From Fennellomyces sp. T-0311 (Eukaryota > Mucoromycota > Mucoromycetes > Mucorales > Lichtheimiaceae): a stretch of DNA of 64,000 nucleotides. Shown piece after piece: positions 56,252 through 64,000 of this stretch. Within the stretch, counting starts at the first letter, position 1. Each line of letters opens with the position of its first letter. The notes under the pieces were generated by a model, which was given only the letters and a program-made list of their open reading frames with translations, did not search any database and was not told the origin of the DNA. The translations under genes and the position numbers were made by a program. The stretch is from the NCBI GenBank assembly GCA_025266875.1, contig JALLLT010000005.1, positions 310,001-374,000 of the forward strand, given 5' to 3'.

Positions 56252-59228
56252 TTATGCAAACATGAACACGTTCTTTTGGGCAGAGCACATCTTTTGCGCT
56301 CGGTCGGTGCCGACTATCCGTTCCAGCTTCAACTGATCGTAGCGCGAGAACAATGCCGTGCAAGAGAACGTTGCCTCTTCTGCTGCGCTGGCTTCGTTGA
56401 ACTTGAGGCCTAAAAAGTTGACGATTTCGGTGTAGAACTGCGGATGGTCTGGCAAACCGTAAAACACGACATGGAATGTGCCTCGAATATTCAACCGGCG
56501 GAAAAAGTGGACACGCTCGGTGTAGAGCATAAAGCTGGTTCGACCGTGGAAAAACTGACCTCTTGCGCGTGTGATGCCTTTGGGTGTGGTGTATTCGCAC
56601 AGAGGTTCGTAGGAATACATGTTGTCCTCGAAATAGTTGCGGATCCGCACAAAGTCGAAGTACGATGGGATGAAGATGAGGGTATGTGATTGCATGATGG
56701 CTGATTTGCGTAGTCCAGGCAACGTTTTTTCAATAAAATATTTGAATCGCGTATCGTCCATGGCGGCGAGCGAGGTCGTATCCACGCGCGTAAATGTCTA
56801 ATGCATATATCACTTGGCAACCGTTGTGATGAAACCACGACCACTTTTTATATATACCTGTTGTACTTGAGGAATCACATCGAGAATCGACCCGTCCTCG
56901 TACTTTTGTTTGATCTTGAGCTTGCCAGCAACATTCAAGAAATACTTGTTGAAAACCGCATTGAATTCAGGCGTTAAAAAGTCGGTAAACATGAGCGTCT
57001 GTCGAAGATATTTGGCCCTGCGTCTGTTTTAAGCCTCATGTTTCCGGCATGTATATAAAAAAACTGCGCGACTTACTTTTTATCGAGGTACCAGTTCTTG
57101 ATTCTTGAAATATCGCACCCGTGCGTATCCAGCGGAATCTTGTTGAGATATTGAAAGATGTGCTATCCGTGATTCAGTGAGCAGGTTGGAACCAAAAGTA
57201 AGCAGCTTGAGTGTCTCACCTCAACATGCTCCCAATTCTGCATCAAAAAGTTGTTGGCCTGGTCAAAGATTACCAGTTCGATCGATGACAAAAAGTCAAA
57301 GTCTTGTTTTTTGTCGCTACAAAAGAAGGTCAAGATCTCGTTTTGCACAACCTCTTGTTGCATACACCCTACCCTTCCGCGCCAATCATCATGCGCAAAC
57401 CCAGAGGCGAGGCAATGATCATATCAGCACCATAGTAATCGCTATAAAACTTCATGCTCTTTCTGGTAAACTTGATTGCCAGACGGAAATGATCGTCAAT
57501 GTTGCCCTTGAATGTGGCAAGGAAATCCGCAGGCTTGGTATCGTCCACTGTATCTTCCTCGCGCAACTTGTATTCGTTATAGAACCGTCGTTTGTTTTCC
57601 TAATTTTCTTGTCAGTTGGATCGTTTCAGCATTACAATAGTACTCACCTGCTGTTCGCTGCCAGACAACCGGATCATGGCGTCGACGATATCCACAGCCG
57701 AGTTTCTAAAGGGAACCACAATCAAGACTTTGGGACGTGTGAAACCTTGATCACGGATCTCCCTAAAACAACCATTTTGTCAGTTGTTTGTTTGGAACCA
57801 TCCATAGCTTATATCATACCCAATGTCAACATTGTCTGTCTGTGCTTTGGTGATTCTGTTTGTGTTTCGCATAATGCGATCACGGGTCCTATATATAAAA
57901 AGTCAACAAACGACGGCTCTCAAACAAAAACGGAAAAAAGCACATTACTTGTGGATATGATTCAATGCGTGCAAAACATAGGCGTTTCTGATTTCGGCTG
58001 CGTTGTCCAGACTGCGATTGCAGTACAACACATCACGGTACGCGTTGAACTGTTGGAACAAGCGGTCTTGCAGAGGGGTGAAGATCTTGGTTTCTAATCA
58101 AACAATAAGTATAGGTGTATAAAAAATGTGTGATCTCGTGTTCATACGCACCATCCTCGGGATCGACGCAATTCTTGTTAGCCTTTTTCCAAATCTTGGC
58201 AATACGTGCGCGCACTTGGACTTTGACCAAATCTGTAATTGGCTTGGATTCCTTGATGCTCTTGCTGGCTGTGGGGGTATAGCTGACAACGTCCTTCAGT
58301 GCATCGTCCTCGAATGCTTCCATGGTCCATTTTCTCTCGACGATGCGGGAAATGTCTTGATCGAACTGCTTTGGCTGTTCATCCGCAAAGTGACGGGAAA
58401 AGATATCCTCTGTATTGAATTAGTCTCTGTGAGTTCCTTGTATTGCCGTAACCAGGTTACCTGCACGTCCATTCCCCTCCTCATCGCTCGATTCGTCTCC
58501 AATCATGATTTGGTCCTCCTCTTCTTCCTTTTCAGCGAGACCTTCTGCATCGTCTATGTCTTTATTTTAGCAACCTAGGGATGGTCCTTCCTCTGCACAA
58601 AAAACCTTGATTACCTTCTTCTTCTTCTTCTTCTTCTTCTTCACCAGATTCTTCTTTGTCATCAAGCTCTTCATCATCGTCACCCAGTTCCGATCCTTCC
58701 TCTTGCTCGTCCACCATGTCATACTCGTCTTCGCTAGCCTCCTCCTCGATACCCTCCTGCTCGCGTTTGATTCTGTCATAAAACACGCGGTTCTTGGAGG
58801 TCTTTTGGAGCGAACCGACCAACTGAGAATATGCTGAGGGTTTTTCCCAAGTTTCTTCGTCGCTTTCGTCTTGCTTGTCACTTTCAAACTGAATCTCTTC
58901 CTCTTCCATGGCACGATCCAAGTCTTCTTCGTACACCACGCGACGACGTCTATTGCTCAGTTTAGCTTCCATGCCATTCGAGTCGACCCGTCAATGTATG
59001 TATATATATATATATTTACTTGTTGGATTCGTCGTCGTCATTATCTTCAAAATCCTGAGGGATCAAGGTGCCATACTCTTTCAGATCATTCTTTTGCTTT
59101 CGCGACAAACTGCCAAACTTGACAGCTTGGTCGCCTTTTCGTTTGCTCGATTTGGCTGAAGACAGACCGGACACATGCTGTTCCCGAACCTTTTTCGGCA
59201 TGGCTTTGCTAATCGCTGATCGTCCCAT
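56252..59228 (-). CDS. UTP25: UTP25, SSU processome DEAD-like factor
   Basis: Nucleolar factor of 18S rRNA processing (Utp25/Def), a DEAD-box-like fold without working ATPase motifs. The N-terminus ([18 protein letters not shown]) is basic. A very acidic region follows, with a Glu run encoded by a (GAA)n tract. Then [109 protein letters not shown] and [24 protein letters not shown], the conserved Utp25 order. About a dozen exons. Stop at 56252, start ATG at 59228. Length about 700 residues, normal. Confidence 0.92.
58616..58642 (-). repeat. (CTT/GAA)n trinucleotide run in UTP25
   Basis: About nine CTT triplets on the plus strand encode glutamates in the acidic region of UTP25. Likely length-variable. 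Confidence 0.8.
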
Positions 59229-61946
59229 GGTTTTTTTTTACTGATCGATCCAAAGTTTTAAAAAAAATATTTTGTGGCACTTGAAAAGCTCGCTGAGTTA
59301 CAGCTGCATGTGGATAGTATTTTCGAATCCCAACGCCATGCGTAAAAGCGGTTTGGGCTACGTGCTTTCTAAGAATGCGCTATGGGAACGCTTGGGATTA
59401 TCCTATGTGATACCATGCCACGGTCTTGGGTGTGTCGTATTACGTTTCTAGTAGGCTTATATGTCGAGGTAGCACAGTTGACTTTGGATGAAGGTGAAAT
59501 ATTGCCAATGTACATACTCTAACGCAATGCGGGCTCATCGTTACCCTTTTACAGTAATCAGATGAGCAAATACGTAAACAAGAACGTTCTTGTCCGAGTT
59601 CAACCAGAACAACAGGTGATGTGGGTTAAATAAAGCAAAAAAAAGCATTCTACTAGCAGTTCTAAAATGATATCTTTTCGCTTTCGATATAACCTCGCTC
59701 CTCCAGAAGAACCCAAGACCGCTAGACTGGTCATGATGTATTTCTATTGAATATCCATTTGCTTTTTCTCGTTCTCGTGCAACTTGACACTTTATTTTCG
59801 AGTTAGGCTTGGAAATCCTTCAACTGTGCGCATCTTGTTTTTCCGGACTACTTTAGAAAATAACTAATGAAAAGCATCGAGGGCAGCGATAGATTTATTT
59901 CTTTTAAACAAACTCTACTTTGGTATTACTATATGAAGCTGTTCATGGCATTTGGTTGACAATCTCGCAAAGTGTCAGGTGCAAACTTCGGTAATTTTGC
60001 TCAACTCTCTAAAAACGCTCACAGCAGGACTAGTCCCACGTTATATGACTTCATAAGCGGCGTCCTATGTGATCCTTAGTGCTTGGTATGTATGTATCTA
60101 AGAAACACAAGATGCAATCTAGGCCCTCCTTCAGCGGTGCGTAATGTTTGCTTCAACCGTTCTCGTTGTTAAGTATACCTTAAGTATAAACTTAAATCCT
60201 ATATATGCCATGCTTGGAAATTTAACCCTTTGCCAATGTAAGTAACAATTGATGTTGTGGGATACTGGCATATTTGATAAAAGTCCAAAAAACCTGGAAT
60301 TACTCTAGTCGTGGCCATGTATGATTATTACGTAAGTTGCTACACTTGAACGAAATACCGCGGATATGCCGTTAAGCAAGTCGAAAAATCTTAGAACAAA
60401 ATAATCATTGGTAGAAGTTTGCATTGAACTTGGACGATTTGATGGTACGATGGCAATCATCCGCTACGTAAAAAAAATGTAGAAATCTTACCACTTTTAC
60501 GCCAGATCCGAAGTGCTATTAGCAGGACGATTAGGGTCAAATTATCCTTTCATTTGGGAATACGTCCGGGACCTACAGACCGTTGTGTGGGTAAATTCAC
60601 TGATTATAGTAGGCAATCAGTGATACATCACTAGTTTAAGTTTGATACGCTTTCTTAACCGTTGGACATGTAACATCAAGGTTAATAGGTTAGGCTTCGA
60701 TATCATATCAGTTGCTTTCGTATTTTCACACGTCATTCCATTGATATAAAAGGCAGGTACGCATATACATCACCGAAGGAATAAAATGAATGGACTAGTT
60801 ATAAATTAACGAGAAAAAATTCTGGCTATATATCCTATAAGTTGAGAACATGCTTTTAATAAGCAGAACATGGGGATAGCTTACTAGGAAGGATACAAGG
60901 TAATATCGGTATACAAGGTTGGCAAGGACAAGGTATAGAACAAGCCTGTGGTGTGTTTCTTCAAAGCTCGCTGATATAGAGCTGATTGTTTTGATTATAA
61001 GCGGGCACATACTTCCCCGAATTAGGGCAAAAATTTATCCTGCAAAATGTTTTCATTTCCAGGAAGTTGATCAGCAACTCTTTCATTTAGATCAGTGGCC
61101 GAAAAGTTCGTAATAATGAAATGCCTTTAACTATTGAGGGTATATTTTACGCCATTATGATCGATTCGGCGATCAAACCGCATGGATAAATAATATTAAC
61201 CCGATTACTCCATTTTTCGGAATACGTACTATCAAGTGAAGGTGTGTAGTGCGAGTCATGCTTTGATCATGCACTGCGAAGTTGCATCAGCAGCCAATAT
61301 AAATTACTGCAGCTTGGATCTGCATGACGGGATAAGTTGACAACAGAGGGTCCAAGCCGAGCAAGCGCTACTTACATGAATGAAGAGATTATACGCCGAT
61401 TTTAAAGCTTATTAGTAAATTATTGACATGTATTTTAGAAGCAAAGATATTATCGTTACTCTGCCCACTTTAGACAGCGATTCGATTCGTGTCTGGTACT
61501 AAAAAAGATGCCGTATATTTATCCGACTGTCCCAACTTGTAATCCTAACCCTGGACCATAGGCAGCTACCACAGTTGGAGAATGATGTGGTAGTACAGAG
61601 TATGTGGAAAAAGATAGAGTGCTTTCAAGAAAATTATCTCGTTGTACGGTATTCCCATGACAGAAAAGCTTCATAGTAACATAGATGTGCGTTGCTTTAT
61701 ATACCAAAATATCATCAAAATGTACAATGACATGAGCAATTACTCACCGATGGAATCCACAGTGACGAAAGTAAGCAAAATGATGTATGGGAGAAGAGAT
61801 TGTTGCGGGATGTGTGCCGGATTCCCATTTCAAGACCCTTTTCGACTGCACTATGATCCGCCGCTCTTACGTATCTGTTTCTCCAGTACAAATATTTCCG
61901 TCTTACGCACGGTATTTCTCCCCTTTTCCCTTTCAATTCAACAGTT
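59229..61946. other. AT-rich spacer, no gene seen
   Basis: 2.7 kb with only short open frames, none protein-like. The last 40 nt before 61947 are pyrimidine-rich and end CAATTCAACAGTT, similar to the same position before ABC copy A. Confidence 0.6.
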
Positions 61947-64000
61947 ATGATGGAAGCCGAAGAGACCAAGCCTGGGTTGGCTTCACTAGAGAGTCCCATC
62001 CCAAAGAGGAACACATCGGAGAAGGAACTTCAACAATTGGAAATCGACACGATCCAACGTCAGATCAGCAAAGCAGCTTCCACCAAAGAAACTAATGATG
62101 GCAAAAAGAAGAAAAAGAAAAACGAAAAGAAGCCATCCGTATCGCTCCTGCGATTGTTTCGATTCAGCACACCGCGCGACAGAGTGCTCATGGTGCTTGC
62201 AACGATAGGATCCATGTTCTCAGGCGCCATCCTGCCCGTATCCATCATTATTTTTGGTGATTTTCTACGGAACCTCGCTAGCGCCCTGTTGAAGCCATCC
62301 ACACTACTCGACGAAACACTGCCAATGATCTTGACAATAATATATCTCGGTACTGCGGTGCTGATTGCCTCTTACTTTGCCAACAGCTTCTGGATTATGA
62401 CAGGCGAAAATCAAACCCGACGTATTCGCATGCTGTATCTTCATGCAGTGTTGCGGCAAGACATGAGCTGGTTCGACAAAGCTGAGGAGGGATCTTTAAC
62501 CACACGTTTGGCTGCTGACACGCAAACGATCCAAGACGGTATCTCTGAAAAGTTTGGCCTTTTGGTGCTGTGTCTCGCGCAATTCGTCAGTGGTTACATT
62601 GTGGCGTTCATCAAAGGCTGGAAGATGGCGTTGGTGATGTTGGCTACTATGCCGGTGTTGCTAGGCACCGGAGCAACGATGGGTGTTTTGATTACACGAT
62701 ACACTCTAAAAGTGCAGAATTCTTATGCCGAAGCCGGCTCCATTGCCGAACAAGTGTTTGCTGGCCTGCGCACTGTCTATAGCTTCTCGCTTCAAGAACG
62801 TTTTGCCCAACGCTTCGAAAAGGAGCTTGTCAAGGCACGCATCATGGGTATTCGCCGTGGTATTGTGCTTGGTGTGGGATTTGGCGCGTTCATGATGATC
62901 CTTTTCTGCACGTACAGTCTTGCGTTCTGGTTTGGCTCGCGTATGGTCAAGACCGGTGAATCTGATGGTCCCAATGTTTTGGTCGTGTTTATGGGCATGA
63001 TGATGGGTTCCATGTCGCTTCTTCAAGTTCCTCCCAACCTATCCGCGGTGTCCAGTGCGTGCGGCGCAGCACACAGGATCTACACCACAATTGATCGCGT
63101 ACCGGAGATCGACCCGGATAACGAACAAGGCTTGACTCCTTCTGTCCTCCACGGTGACATTGAATTTCGAAATGTCAAGTTCAAATATCCCACACGTCCT
63201 GATCTGGTTATTCTCAAGGATCTGTCGCTCAAGATTCGACCTGGCATGACTGTTGCTTTCGTCGGTGCAAGTGGATCAGGGAAATCTACGGCTATCCAGC
63301 TCCTGCAACGTTTCTACGACCCGCTTTCCGGTGAAATCATTCTCGACGGCAATAAACTGTCGTCATACAATATACGATGGTTACGTCAACAGATTGGTGT
63401 TGTCGGCCAGGAACCGGTGCTGTTCAACATGTCAATCAAGCAGAACTTGTTGATGGGCGTCGCTGATCCAGAGAAGGTTACACAGGACGATATCATTGAA
63501 GCCTGCAAGAAAGCCAACTGCCACACCTTCATCAGCCAGCTTCCCCAGGGCTACAACACGCTTGTGGGTGAACATGGTGGCATGTTATCTGGTGGACAGA
63601 AGCAGCGTGTGGCCATTGCACGAGCCATCCTCAAGAACCCAACAATCCTGCTGTTGGACGAGGTAAGAGAGAGAGAGAGAGCACACCTTAAACCATCATC
63701 CAGTTACTAACTTATACTTGCCCACGAATAGGCCACATCTGCCCTCGATACCCAGTCAGAGCGTTTGGTGCAGCACGCTTTGGATGCTGCTGCAGCCAAC
63801 CGTACCACCATTGTCATTGCGCATCGTCTGTCTACCATCCGAAATGCCGATCTCATTGTTGTCATGCAGCAGGGCGAGCTGATCGAACAAGGCAATCATC
63901 AGCAACTCATTGAAAAGCGTGGCGCATACGCAGAATTGGTCAAGAAACAGCAAATTGCAACAAAGCAAGATGTCGACGAAAAAGGGGCAGAAGATTTGCT
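61947..64000 (+). CDS. ABCB multidrug transporter, copy B, cut by the window end
   Basis: Inverted paralogue of the 34919-39054 gene, starting ATG 61947 (an ATGATG start). The N-terminus, TMD1 ([34 protein letters not shown]) and NBD1 ([23 protein letters not shown]) are intact. An intron (63663-63731) with the same (GA)n tract as copy A follows, then [26 protein letters not shown]. The window ends in the linker after NBD1, so TMD2 and NBD2 are not seen. The N-terminal part differs from copy A by many substitutions (for example LRLFRFST against [15 protein letters not shown] against AIQPISI). NBD1 is identical in protein and nearly in DNA. Function as for copy A, an exporter of unknown substrate. 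Confidence 0.92.
63100..63878 (+). repeat. Gene-conversion tract shared with copy A (37129-37907)
   Basis: 779 bp matching the other copy with a single C/T difference at 63651. The first clear differences are at 63099 and 63879. Covers NBD1 and its intron. Confidence 0.85.

Noticed and set aside
57177..58097. 306-codon plus-strand open frame
   Set aside because: Antisense to UTP25 and spanning several of its introns. No protein family features.

Overview
This is nuclear DNA from a filamentous fungus, most likely an early-diverging one (Mucoromycota, probably Mucorales). That placement is inferred from the content. Most genes are interrupted by short GT-AG introns of about 45-80 nt. The proteins include fungal hallmarks (two Zn2Cys6 regulators, a Ctr copper transporter, a BIM1/X325 copper protein, IML2). 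They also include a clear NELF-B/COBRA1 protein, which is missing from the well-studied ascomycete yeasts. Spacers are AT-rich. No rRNA, tRNA or CRISPR array was found. All spliced models were built by eye from the sequence.

Layout. 1-5.1 kb: mostly spacer, with one small spliced single-pass membrane protein carrying two PY motifs (1672-2057). 5.1-22.6 kb: dense genes. These are a zinc-cluster regulator (-), mitochondrial uL3m (-) divergent from MAK11 (+), a second zinc-cluster regulator (+), then four minus-strand genes (a cationic amino-acid permease, the GPI-anchored BIM1-like copper protein, a Ctr copper transporter and GPI8), and NELF-B (+) divergent from GPI8. 22.6-25.3 kb: spacer with a broken Fanzor/TnpB-like relic. 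25.3-31.9 kb: LIM protein, RING-CH ligase and homeobox protein (+), then a G3BP-like protein, U2AF35 and a small secreted protein (-). 34.9-39.05 kb: a full-length ABCB multidrug transporter (-). 42.6-59.2 kb: TRM61, a Mis14/Nsl1-like kinetochore protein, IML2/TTC39, a tentative STS1/Cut8-like protein, acetate kinase, a RING/TRAF zinc-finger protein and UTP25. 61.9-64 kb: the 5' half of a second ABCB transporter (+), an inverted paralogue of the first, cut by the window end.

Themes. Three copper or GPI genes sit side by side: BIM1-like, Ctr and GPI8. The first two belong to one known copper-uptake route, and the third is the enzyme that attaches GPI anchors. The two ABC transporters, about 23 kb apart and inverted, share a 779-bp tract with one mismatch, intron included, inside otherwise diverged genes. 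That points to recent gene conversion. Between 44.7 and 46.7 kb, arrays of a 10-bp repeat face each other across a decayed coding region, and a 353-bp hairpin element lies within the left array. This looks like an old transposon with a second element nested in it.
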